A DNA stretch of 64,000 bases, from positions 96,486,897-96,550,896 of the forward strand of contig OX638370.1 of NCBI GenBank assembly GCA_951812925.1, given 5' to 3'. Of this stretch, positions 34,211 through 44,949 are shown piece after piece; the first letter of the stretch is position 1, and every line of letters starts with the position of its first letter. The notes beneath the pieces were generated by a model, which searched no databases, was not told the DNA's origin, and saw only the letters and a list, made by a program, of their open reading frames with translations. The position numbers were made by a program, and so were the translations under genes. The DNA is from Calliopum simillimum (taxonomy: Eukaryota; Arthropoda; Insecta; Diptera; Lauxaniidae).

Positions 34211-34930
34211 CTTGAGAACTTGGAGGGATACATAAAGCTTCTGGGGCCTATAGTAGAAGCGATTGATTTTCTTCAGGGCGAAAAACTATGTATTTTGGTT
34301 ACTTTGTCCCTACAATAGTATTCTTAAGGATAAAAATGCGTTGTTTAGACCCCACAATGCTTAAAGCTTTGCTTAAAAGATTTGAAAAATATTTCAAACT
34401 GCAGCCAGACGCTTGGGATGCGGCTTATTGCAGCTATATCTGCATCGGATATAAAATTATGCTTTGTAAAAGCTCTGTTAGAAACAGCAACAGAAGAAGA
34501 TGTAAGGAGGATGTTCAACACTTATGTGGCGAAGTATGGCAAAATAGCCGTCATAACTCGGGTTCTGCTGGACATACCGAAAAAAGCATTCCTCGATTTC
34601 GGGGAAGAAAGTAATTTCAAAGTTTTTACACTTAATTTTCCATTAAATATTTGTACTAATATATTTATTTGTATAGCTACTTTAACAGATGTTAGCGAAT
34701 AGTGTGGGTCCACTGACTCTGGAAATTATCTCCAGAAAACCATTTTATACCTAGTCGATCGAGACAAAACAACGAATTGTCTGAAAAACCATCCAATACC
34801 CAAATTACCGTCATCTGCACCTGTAGAACGGTTGTTTTCATTCGCTGGGATTGTGAATCGCACCAGAAGGCAAAACTTCAACGATGAAAATTTCGAATTG
34901 CTTGTTCTGAGAAAAGCTAACGGTGTATAA
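34211..34930 (+). pseudogene. hAT transposase C-terminal fragment, frameshifted
   Basis: The matches lie in successive frames. LENLEGYIKLLGPIVEAIDF starts at 34211. FGYFVPTIVFLR starts near 34291. EKYFKLQPDAWDAA is followed by a frame change near 34430 to a segment with TATEEDVRRMFNTYVAKYG. Finally LPSSAPVERLFSFAG runs to LVLRKAN with a stop at 34930. The last part is the hAT family C-terminal dimerisation motif. Frameshifts and loss of the N-terminal half make it inactive. Termini were not identified with certainty. Confidence 0.8.
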
Positions 34931-35084
34931 AAAGCTACGCTTGATACAAAGTTCAGTAGCAATTGAGTATTCAAGGAAAATAGAATAAAAATTGGTTTTT
35001 GTATAATTTTCCAACTTAAATATTGTGTTTTATTTACTTTGGATGTTTTTTGCTTCATACTTAATTCAGGGTTGTGCACTAATT

Positions 35085-35265
35085 TTTAACTACCAGTAAC
35101 TATTTTCATTATCAGTAAAAAGTATACTTTATAATTTTTACTGTAATTTTTTTCATTATCAGTAAAAATTATTTTTACTGCAATTTTTTTGATTATCAGT
35201 AAAAAATTATTTTTACTCCAATTTTTTTCAGTAATCAGTAAAATTTACTGGTAATGCAGTCAATA
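35085..35265. repeat. Tandem ~37-bp repeats with TTACTG/CAGTAA
   Basis: Four or so units of the form CAGTAAAAATTATTTTTACTG followed by CAATTTTTTT. Similar CAGTAAATTTTACTG motifs occur at 34080-34130 on the other side of the hAT fragment. They may therefore be subterminal repeats of that element, which is inference. Confidence 0.6.
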
Positions 35266-35269
35266 AATA

Positions 35270-36006
35270 CTGCAGTGTGCCCATGTATGTTCGTACCTAT
35301 GCTGCGCAACACTCATACTTATTGGACCTATCATATGTTATACGACAAAAATTCAAAATGGGTAATACCTTGCTCCCAGTAGCTAAAAAGTTTCCTATGG
35401 GTGTAAGTATCAAGCATTCAAATTCTGGTCCTGATCGGAAAATATTTAACCGTTCCTCCAGGCCGTCGAAAGGAATAGTTAATATATTAAGATCACAATT
35501 TGGACACGTTTAAGCACTTTTATTAACTTTATCCCATACAAATAAACGCAACGTAATATTTTTTTTTTTTTCAAAACTTCAATGTCTTTGCGGCGGTACA
35601 AAACATTAAAATATCAAAAAGTACCATAAAATATCTTTTATTAAGTATATTATGGAGCATCTTTTCGCATGTGACCCATTTCGAAAATTGCAAAAAAAAA
35701 AAAAAATTTCACTCCACCCTAATGTGCACATTTGCAAATATTAAGAAATTTCAGTGTACGTGTATAGTTTTTGTTAAATGATACTTTAAACAACAAAAAA
35801 CTTGAAATTATGAATGAAAAATCGAGGATGAACTTAGAATTCTGCAACATTTTTTTATATAGAGCAATGTAATTTATATATTATTAAATCGGGAAATACG
35901 AAAAATGTAAATTTCCCAAATAGGAAAACCCCAAAACTTTCATATTCTGCATTTAAAATTAATTATATCGCTATCAGCAGCACTATAGTACATCTCTCTA
36001 TTTGAG
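35270..36006. other. Upstream flank of nuclease gene N1
   Basis: From about 35725 the sequence (with AAGAAATTTCAGTGTA, TTGTTAAATGATACTTT and CTTAGAATTCTGCAACAT) is shared with the upstream flanks of N2 and N3, marking the duplicated unit. The part 35270-35720 has a 78-codon open frame without a recognised relative and no splice or start context. I do not call it a gene. Confidence 0.45.
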
Positions 36007-36014
36007 TATAAATA
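36007..36014 (+). promoter_or_regulatory. TATA box of nuclease gene N1
   Basis: TATAAATA lies about 33 bp before an ACAGTTTC initiator-like site (36039-36046) and 97 bp before the ATG. The same box and surroundings are kept in all three nuclease copies. Confidence 0.75.
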
Positions 36015-36103
36015 ATTTCATCTTCTTGGTGTCTCGAACAGTTTCAGCTTGAATATTGTTGCAGTCATTGTTCAAATACACTTCAAGCTTAACTAAAGCA
36101 AAA

Positions 36104-37416
36104 ATGTATTTTCTAGTGTTTTTTATACTGTCATTAACATTTTATCCCTTCGGTAAGTGAATAGATGAAATTGTATACTTGACATTAGAAAAATATACTA
36201 ATTTATGAAAATTTTCCCTGTTTACAGCAAAATCAGCTTGTCAAGTGGATCCTACTTTTATCAGGGGTAAAAATTATGCTTTCTTCTCCAACAACATCCT
36301 TATGCGAACACCTTATGTACGTGAAGGCGCCACATTAGACTTAGTCTGCGGTCAACATACTCATCAAAGTGTTTGCAGACGTGGTACCTTTGTACCAGCT
36401 TTGCCAACTGCCGATTGCTTAGACAATCCATTAAGAACTACCATCGAAATAGCCCAGGATCCAGCATGTACTGCGCCAGCAAATTTATATAGAGTCGGTT
36501 ATACGCATAGACGACTTTTTACTGAACTTTATCGTACATGCTACAATCCCCAAACAATGGAAGTAATTTATGTTCAAAATCAAGTTTATAAACGATCTTT
36601 TGGTAAGTTATAAGCCCAAAAAAAAAAAAAAAAAGTTAAAGTTTGTCATTTATACATAATTTTTATCTTACAGAAGGACAACGTCCAAAGTGTAGATTTA
36701 CAGCCGATGAAGTAATTACGCTACGTGAAGAAAATTCATTTTTACAACAAAACATTCATGCACTTTTCATTGAACTGCTGGGACCTTATCAACAGTTCGT
36801 CACACAAAAAAGAAATCGTCAAGGTCAATTAATAGCCGATAATATCATAGATCGTGGTCATTTGGCACCTGCCAGTGATTTTCTATTTCATACAAATAAA
36901 TGTGCTACCTTTAAGCTAATCAATGTGGTACCACAATTTGGAGCTATAAATAAAGGCAATTGGATTCTGGTTGAAGACTATGCAAGTTCAGTATTTCCCA
37001 ATAATCAAAATGTAAACAATATAAAAACCGGATCTTTTGGTATACTCGAATTGCCGCATTCTCAACCACCTTATGGAATGGTAAAGATGTTTTTGTTGCC
37101 AGACCTAAGTCCAAATCGTAGGCCAGGACACAAAAACCCAATACCAAAATATATTTATAAAATAATTAACTCAGCTATTGCATTTGTGAGCTATAATAAT
37201 CCATTTGCGAACAGTCTACCAAATGATTTGCCATGTCAACCAATAACTTGCCCAAATATAATACCAGCAGTCACCAATAGGCCACGATCCTTGACCAATT
37301 TCCAAGAAGGATATATTTTCTGCTGTCGAGTAAATGAGCTTGAAACATTCCTGATGCAGGAAGAGATGAAAAGACGACGTCGATTACAAAGGTTTAACAG
37401 TTTTTCACATGGTTAA
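36104..37416 (+). CDS. Secreted DNA/RNA non-specific endonuclease N1 (3 exons, 388 aa)
   Basis: Exons 36104-36152, 36228-36602 and 36674-37416, with GT-AG introns, join in frame. Exon 1 encodes only a hydrophobic signal peptide (MYFLVFFILSLTFYPF), so the protein should be secreted. Exon 2 encodes a Cys-rich N-terminal region found in fly members of the family. Exon 3 carries the endonuclease NS domain with the DRGH motif (201-204; His204 the general base), followed by the INVVPQF / NKGNW / E part that supplies the metal-binding Asn and Glu. The enzyme would cut DNA and RNA with a divalent metal. In flies related genes act in the gut, saliva or haemolymph; which applies here is unknown. It is the first of three tandem copies, and it is intact. 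Confidence 0.92.
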
Positions 37417-37832
37417 AGTTTTTTTGTTTTTAAAAAGTGTCTTAGCTAAATTATTATATTATTGTATTGAATTTGTAATTTTTATTTTATTTACTTATTT
37501 CATAACTTACAGTTTAAATTACAAGTTAAATCGTATATATACTTCATATATATAGAGATATAGCAACAAAGGCTTTAAGCTTACGCAAATTAACTATTTT
37601 GGCTTATATACCAATTAGGTTTATTAATACATAGCATTTATATACAAGAGATTTAAACATATTTACAAAATCCTAGTCTTTAAGTACACACAGAAAAATA
37701 AATTGTATTTCCAACAACTTTATGTTTTAATGTTTATTTTTGTAATAATTGTTGAAATGTTTGTGATTTTATAAGTATTTATTTAGAATCTATCTTACAG
37801 CAATAGGAATGTTACAAAAGCAAGGACATTGG

Positions 37833-39878
37833 AAAATCCGGGGACACACCCCTTCACTTAGTTGTTCAAACTATAGAGATTGCTCTACATTTTCAAGAAT
37901 ACACTCTGGCTGCTTTTTTGGACATAGAGGGCGCCTTCAATAATGTGAGCACTAATGCAATCTTGGAAGCTTTAACTAAAGCAGACGTCAACCTTCCGAT
38001 TCGAGAATGGATTGAAACACTTTTAAGTAGTCGTATAATTAAAGTAGAATGGGGGCAGAGTGTCTGCCTTAAGTATGCAACTAGAGATACTCCTCAAGGG
38101 GGTGTTTTGTCACCACTTCTGTGGATAATTGCTATCAACCCCATCTTGCATACACTTAATAAAAAGGGTGTCATAGTCGTAGCCTACGCTGAGGACATTG
38201 TTATTCTAGTCAAAGGTAAATTTCTAGACACAATGAGTGAATTTCTAGAAAGTGCTCTCGCAATAATAAGCAAATGGGCTTTAAGAAATGGGCTTAACGT
38301 TAACCCTTCAAAAACAGAACTGGTCTTGTTCACAGGGAAACCAAAAGTTCCTGTTTTTAGGAATATTTGTCTCGATAACATCAAAATACCTCTATTTTAT
38401 GAAGCAAAATTCTTGGGAATAGCCTTAGACTGCAAACTAAACTGGAAACCTAACATAGAAAATAGTATAAAAAAGGTGCTGTCTTTGCATGTAAAAAATT
38501 CTACGGACTCACTTGGGGCTTTGATCCTAAAATCACCATCTTGATCTACACAGCAATAGTTAGGCCCATCTTATTGTATGTAATACATGTATGGTGGACC
38601 GAGCTGAACACAGCATATACACAAAAGAAACTAGAGCGATTATAATGTCTTTTAAGCATCGGCATCACTGGTGCCCTGAGGTCTACCTTTTCTACCTTTT
38701 CTGTTACCTATTGATCTCTTTGCCAAGGGAGTGGCTTAAAATACTATACTTAGGCTTAAAGAATCGGGGAAACTTAAGCTAATACCTTACGGACACCGTA
38801 ACATAGGTAATATTGAGAGCATTACTACTGATTACATGATTCCAAGGCTTTCTATGGAGAAAAAATTCTTGGTCACATTCCCGTCTAGAGAATTCTGGAA
38901 CACATGAGGTGAAGATCCAACCGAAGTAATAAACGTATACACAGATGGCTCTAAATCAGATAATGGGGTTGGAGCAGGTTTTTATGTCTCCAACTCACAC
39001 GAAGAATACTTATTTAAATTGCCAGATGAGTGCAGCATTTTCCAAGCGGAAATTTTCGCGATTAACAAAGCGGTCGATTACCTTAAAGAAAGTGTAAGCG
39101 AGAAGGAAATTGCTCAATACGTCGATAGTCAAGCTGCTTTAAAAGCTTTAAAATCAAACTTTTTTATTGTAAATCAAAGACAGTTTTTGAATGTTTTACC
39201 GCTTTAACTTCCCTTAATGAAAACAACCAGGTATCCCTTCAGTGGGTGCCGTCGCATTGCGAAATTTTAGGAAATGAAAAGGCAGATCTATCAGCAAAAA
39301 CGGGAGGTCTTTTAGAAGGTCAACGCATTAAAATTCCAGCACCACTTCAACACTTCTTCTCTTTAAAGAACGCTCAAATGTTCTCAGTAGCTAATAGACG
39401 CTGGGAACGATCCCCCACTAGCGCTATAACAAAGTATTTCCTCGTTTTCACAAAGCAAATTATTCCAAATATTTACTATCTCTGACGTGGAGTGAGGGCA
39501 GCCCGCTGACTAGCGTTGTGACTGGTCATTGTCTAATTGGTCATCATGCCTTTAGACTGGGCATAATCTCTAACAACTGGTGCAGAAACTGTCACGAGCC
39601 TGACGAAGAGGAAACAATTGAACACCTTTTATGTCTTTGTCCTGCGCTTGCAAGAACTAGACTGAAATGCTTTGGTCAGCCATTTTTTAACTCCTTAAAA
39701 GAACTCACTAAAATTCACCTAAGTGACATTAAAAGATTCGCTGTGCTTACAGGATCCTTCAGTTTGGACAAACATCATATTAAAAGGACCAGTGTTTATA
39801 GACGTTAATAAGAGAGTTTGTGGTATCACTGTGGACCCTTGCGGTCTATTTGTGGAAATATTGCTGCCACCCTAACCT
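37833..39878 (+). mobile_element. 5'-truncated non-LTR retrotransposon with GGACATTGG duplication
   Basis: AAGGACATTGG occurs directly before (37822-37832) and after (39879-39889) the element. The reverse transcriptase part is open at 37918-38544: FLDIEGAFNNV, then TPQGGVLSPLLW, then YAED where YADD is expected, so the catalytic motif is altered. Frameshifts follow. An RNase H domain comes next (YTDGSK near 38937, AEIFAI, DSQAALKAL, then VPSHCEILGNEKADLSA at 39246 in another frame). After that is a Cys/His region, WCRNCHEPDEEETIEHLLC. The end matches the CCTAACCTAA-type 3' terminus of insect LINEs. An RNase H after the RT points to the R1/LOA/I-like groups; the exact clade is not determined. 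It lies in the downstream flank of N1. Confidence 0.88.
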
Positions 39879-40578
39879 AAGGACATTGGGTGCCGTATGA
39901 GTAGAAGCCGAGAGAAGTACACGGCAGAAGTACATATGTGAGAACTGTTGCTTCAACGGCAGAAGAAAATTTTTTTGCACCTTATCGTGACTGGCGATGG
40001 AAAATGAATACAGTATGAGAATCCCAAGAAAAATCATGAGATAATTCAGGTCCATGCATTGATATCGTCCGCAAATTCAAATATCTAGGAATCGAAACTT
40101 CTTTGCATTTAGTATGATCCATTGGGGTCAATTTGTTATGGAATGCATACATATGCTGCCAGAAAGTTGGGAGAAAAATATGTTAAGCGATAGGCAATAC
40201 TTTGGGTGAAATGTTTCTTACCCTTATTCGTTAAATAAAGCTTTTTTTCTTAAAAAAAAAAACAGCTTGAACTTATTATTATTATAATATACATTTTTTT
40301 TTTGTTGTTTTTAAAACAGAATGTTTGAAGTTTTGCATTTTAAAATATTTTTCAGAATTTTTTATGACAAATGCGTAAAAAAATTAAGTATCAAAAATAA
40401 AATTGTTGATTCAAGAATAAAATTCTTATTTCAACAATTTAGAAATAACAATATTTTAAGAAAAAAAAATTGTTGGTTTAAAAATATTTTTTTTTTTCTG
40501 AGTGTACTAAAATGAGGTGAAATATATTGCAGCATTTGAAAAACCATACTATTTTCTTGTATTCTGTGTATTTGGAAT

Positions 40579-40755
40579 ACTCGATCTTTATGAAAAATTT
40601 GGTAGATTTGCGGTTAACTGTGAAATTATTGGTACATATGTCCAAACCGAATTGGGGCATGGTACCTTTGTCAGAGGTATAGAAACTAGAGCTGACAACG
40701 ATCGTAATACTAATGAGTTTATATTGAATACACCGCAATGGTGGCCAGGTTGATT
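40579..40755 (+). pseudogene. Relic of acyl-CoA oxidase exon 3
   Basis: The translation keeps [30 protein letters not shown] and WWPG, about 58 residues aligned to exon 3 of Acox B. About six residues before WWPG are deleted, a conserved Tyr is changed, and the exon ends at a TGA instead of a splice donor. No other Acox exon is nearby. The sequence before it (40511-40578) is shared with 50793-50860 downstream of N2, so the relic lies in the nuclease repeat unit but is kept only in this one. Confidence 0.85.
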
Positions 40756-40849
40756 GAAATATTAAATGGAGAATTTTGGAGTGATATAATTGGAGTATGG
40801 GGAGAGGAAATTTCAAAGTATAAAGCCTTAATTTAGCGATTACTGAATG

Positions 40850-41430
40850 TTTGTTTGGTTATAAAAGTTGAGAGCTTTAAATTGTAAACAATCATAGCCA
40901 AAACCTCTACATTTTGCAAAAAAAAAACAGAATTTTGGCTCCAAATGTGAAAGATATAACCTTGTGCTAGTGGTTCAATTTCTTTGCTGGTCGTTAAGCT
41001 TATTTTTAACCGTAAATTAAGTTCCATTGCATATTTCGAATTTCGAAATTTTAAGATCACTAAGAATTGAGCCAAAATTCATTGAAATTCAAAAAACTTA
41101 CTTTAGGAAAAAATTTACATCTCCCTTCACTTTCAGTGAGTCAAGAAAGTTAGTTAGTTGTAAAATATCCTATCTTTTTTTATAATAATTTTTTGGAGAG
41201 CTAAGTAAAAGCTCAGAACTCCATTTCTCTTGGTACATAATTTGTTTCTTAAAAGAATGTGTGCAGTATTTAAAATAAATGATCTTTTAATTAATCATAC
41301 CCTCGGCAGGAATTTTTTAGGCAACCCACTCTCGATATATTTTTTAGCATATTATCTTTGTTATAAACCACTTTTCATCCATTTAATAGATGGATACAAT
41401 TCGCTGCTTATTCTTATCTTCTTCAATAAA
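40850..41430 (+). repeat. Duplicated flank shared with 56870-57270
   Basis: Phrases such as GAATTTTGGCTC(C/T)AAATGTGAAAG, AACCTTGTGCTAGTGGTTCA and TTTAATTAATCATACCCTCG appear in the same order in both places. This is part of the large unit that repeats with the nuclease genes. Confidence 0.75.
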
Positions 41431-43292
41431 ATAATAACAGAAAATGATAAGTTTTTAATAACTTTTAATATTTTGGTCATGGTGGACCTTTTGGCCTATA
41501 TATTATACTTTCTCTAAGCATACAAAAATCTGAAATCGGTTAAAAAATATCTGAGGTACAAAATTTTAAGGGCGCAAAGTTGCACAAAAAGGGTTTTTTA
41601 AGGGAAACTGAAGATTTTGAGTGTGTAAATTACGTACTCCACGAGGCCTATAATATTAACTAGATCTCTTCAAAAGTGTATGCAATTTTTTCGGATTTTG
41701 TGGCACTGTGTAAGAGCAATTTGTTTTAGATAGTGGTACATATCTAAGCATCAGATAATGACCTGCATAAATGTTTGACCTTGCAAACAATTATCTGTTC
41801 CTGTATGGCATCATATAAATAAAAATTTTTTTTAACAACTACCTTTATTTCGTACTGGAAAATCCGACAACAGCAAAAATTTATAATTGATAATGATTGA
41901 TAAGTATCAATTTGTAGACATTTTCATATGTTTTTTTATTCATATTCACATTAGAATGACACAAAAAATCCAACAGCGTTAGAAAATTCAAGGAGCTCAG
42001 CAGAAATTTTCCATTGGTATTTTATAAAACATATGAAACAAATTTCAGATTTTAAAGTGAAGATTTAGAAATCACTCGTTTCTTTTGAAGAACAATATAA
42101 GAGAACAGCTGTTTACTTCTTCAAAATAAACTGCCGACATAAAAAATTTACTTAAAGGTCTCAAATTTGTTCCAAATATTTTATAGTATGTCAAAGAACA
42201 ATTTTCATGTGCATATGAGAGCTATGAAGCCTTCGGTTGACCTTCGCAAACCTTCGGGTTGACCATAAAACTATCAATAAAATCTAGTAGATAGCTCACT
42301 TAAGGGAAAATTTTATAAATTAAGACTGTGCTATGTCCTTACTAGGCTCTGATACTATCTCCATACCAAATTTCATCTAAATCTGTTCAGCGGTTAAGGC
42401 GTGGTAACGGACAGACAGAGTTACTTTTGCATTTATTTGTAACTAGCATATGCCGGCTTGCGTTGCTACACCTTCTCTTTTACAGAGGGCAGGGAATCTC
42501 AAATTAATTTAAGCCAAAAAATATAAACTGTCCCGATGCAATTTATATATGTACTGATTCTCGCCTATTTGGTTAAATAGTTTCAAAGATATGACATTTT
42601 TTAAGGGCGTGGCACCGTCTATTTTTCCCTTGGATATTATTCGTACCGATATCCTTAATACATATACCAAATATCATCTCTGTCCGTTAAATATTTTCAT
42701 GATAAATTCATTTTTTTGGTAACACGAAAAAAAAAACGGCAGGAAACCATTTGGTGTAATAATTTTTTTACATAAAATGTTATAAAAGGTCATGAAACGG
42801 GTAGAAAATACAAAAAAAAAAAAAAAAAATAGAAAAAACATTTTTGGTTCCGGCATCCTAGGGGTACCCTTGGGTGAAAAAAAAAACCGAAAAAATAATG
42901 ATGCAGAAACACGCGCCATACCCAAAAAAACTATAAATATAAATTTTCACGGTGATCGATCCAGCCGTTTGGCAATCTATAAGGAACATTCGGGCGTACA
43001 TACACACTTACAAACATTCATTTTTATATATCTTTATATTAATGCACAAGACAAATTTGTCCTACCTTTTTTACTGTGTTAGAAATGGAGCACGACTTTC
43101 AATTATACACCATAAGAAAGGTGTTTGTGTGTTAATGCGCACAAAGTTAAAATTATTTTAATATTTTGCCATTAAGCCAGGTGAAATTAAATGCAAAATT
43201 TTCAAAATTAACAACGACAAAGTACGCGGACATACAGAGGATACAGTACAAAGAGAAAGATAAAAAGCTGACTGACAATGACTTCATGTTTT
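41430..43292 (+). repeat. Dispersed repeat B, copy 2
   Basis: Colinear with copy 1 (32300-34075) and copy 3 (57271-61020). It includes GCATCAGATAATGACCTGCA, a single CTTCGG unit near 42225, TGCCGGCTTGCGTTGCTACA near 42450, and one unit of the 115-bp repeat with CCGGCATCCTAGGGG near 42850. It continues at 44484 after a Helitron-like insertion. Confidence 0.75.
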
Positions 43293-44483
43293 TATACCCT
43301 ACAACCAGGGTATATTCACTTTGTCCTTCCGTTTGTAACGCAGAGAAATTGGCGTGGCAGATATAGAAAAGTATATATATTCTTGATCAGCGTCACCTCC
43401 TGAGTCGATATAGCCATGTCCGTCTGTCTGGCTGGGTGACTGGCTGGCTGTCTGTGTGTGGAAATACGCTTTTTGGGAAAACTAAGCAAGATAATTCAAT
43501 GAAATTTGGTGCACAGCCTTCGGCGTCAAAGTTATCTCGGGGGATTGACAATGAGCGAAATCGGTCAACGGACACGTCTACCGCCCATACAAAAAATATA
43601 TTCAAAATGCAACTTTTTGAGTTTTTTTCACGATAATGCAACCAAAATACATATGTATGTATGTATGTATGTATGTATTCAACTTTAACTCTAGGAGGAG
43701 CATAGGGCCAATATGAAATCTCTCCATTTGTCACGATCCCTTGCGATGACTTTAATCTCTTGCCACGACTTTCCCGATTCTTGGATTTCCTTTTCCAGCG
43801 ACCTATTCCAGTTGGTTTTGGGTCTACCACGTGCTCTACTACCTTGTAGATTCCACTCAAGAGCCTGGCGACAAACTTCGTTGTGTGGTTTCCGGAGAGT
43901 GTGACCAATCCATCTCCATTTGCACAGCTTGACCTCGATTGCTATAGCCCTCTGACCGCATTTTTGATATAGTGCGAGGCCACCAAACCTTTAGTATTCG
44001 CCTTAAGCATTTGTTGACGAATACTTGCAGCTTGTTCGTTAGTTGCCATGTTTCGCACCCACCGATTTCACATTCGAATCAAAAATGCGCACTCTCGTTT
44101 TGGTGGATATAACGGATGGAGACCATATTTTGTTCAGCTGAGCAAACGCGCCTTTTGCTTTTGCTATTCTTGAGTTGATATCCTCTTTTGCACATGGTTA
44201 CTACGAATTGTAGGCGCAAGCTCTGAACAAAAACCAGAAGAATTCGGACAAGAGGACGTGGCACCTCCCATATAAGCAAAAGCTTCAAAACGCTATACTG
44301 AAAGCATTTTTTGAGATAATCAAACTAAATTTTACTCAAATGCTAAGAACTATAAATTCAAACTCTGAGAAAAAACTGGGTGAATTTGGACACCGTGGCA
44401 CCTCCCATATAAGCAAAACTTTCAAAATACTGCTGTGTGGGGTATTTTATGTTTGGCCAGGCCAAAGGTAACGCCCTTACTAG
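43293..44483 (+). mobile_element. Helitron-like (DINE/HINE-type) repeat, itself carrying a LINE insertion
   Basis: Starts TATACCCTACAACCAGGGTATATTC. It has the GACTCAGG-type / GCCATGTCCGTCTGTC block in inverse order to the minus copies, then CTCCCATATAAGC repeats. It ends with TTTGGCCAGGCCAAA and CTAG (44480-44483) before T. The interrupted host is repeat B: the flanks CATGTTTT and TTTTGTTTTCTTTTCG are joined as CATGTTTTTTGTTTTC near 61012, the empty site. Confidence 0.8.
43651..44203 (-). pseudogene. Non-LTR retrotransposon 3' fragment (ORF2 C-terminus)
   Basis: Read on the minus strand, 43930-43693 is open and gives the conserved tail with WIGHTLRKPHNEVCRQALEW, RGRPKTNW and a stop after ILALCSS. 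Upstream, 44200-43930 is recognisable but broken by stops and frameshifts. The 3' end (left) carries a (TATG)n / (CATA)n tail at about 43653-43677. Comparison with the uninterrupted copy near 57950 shows that it was inserted into the Helitron-like repeat. The scrap at 3850-3990 is the same family. Confidence 0.78.
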
Positions 44484-44949
44484 TTTTGTTTTCTTTTCGT
44501 TTCACATTTGTCTTTGTAGCAAGGATGATAAATGAGCTTTTCTATTTTGTACCAAATAGCAAAAAATGTACTTAAACTGTCCAAAAAGTACCAAAATTAT
44601 CTGAGCTATTTATATAAAATTGCTTATATGAAAAACCTATGTAACGATTTGGTGCAAAATATACCGAACCGATTTTAATAATTTTTTTTTAAAACGTTCT
44701 ACGTGTAATGAGGAACAGGATTGTATACTTATTTTTTTGGTTTTTATAAGATAAACCTTTTTTTTTAGTATGAAGTTGTTGAAAAAAGAAATTCAATGCT
44801 TGCATGAAAATGATCGTTTGCGTTTCAGTCGCTATTGCTTGTTGCGCCATGAGTTATGTGTTGTTGTCTTTTCCGTCTCTTTCATTTATTGTTTTTTTAT
44901 TCTTGATGTTGTGTTGTTGATGAGAGCAAAAACGAGAGTGATTTCGTTA

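Noticed and set aside
35277..35513. 78-codon open frame starting MPMYVRTYAAQHS
   Set aside because: No recognised relative, no splice partner, and located in repeat-rich DNA; could be a random frame.
36643..37416. Single-exon reading of nuclease N1 starting at 36643
   Set aside because: The first codons are intron; the acceptor at 36672-36673 and the match with N2 show that exon 3 starts at 36674.
40579..40755. A third functional acyl-CoA oxidase gene
   Set aside because: Only one exon piece is present; it has a deletion, lacks a donor site and ends in a stop.
43393..43908. 171-codon minus-strand open frame
   Set aside because: It is in a different frame from the real LINE protein tail and runs through the microsatellite into the Helitron-like repeat.
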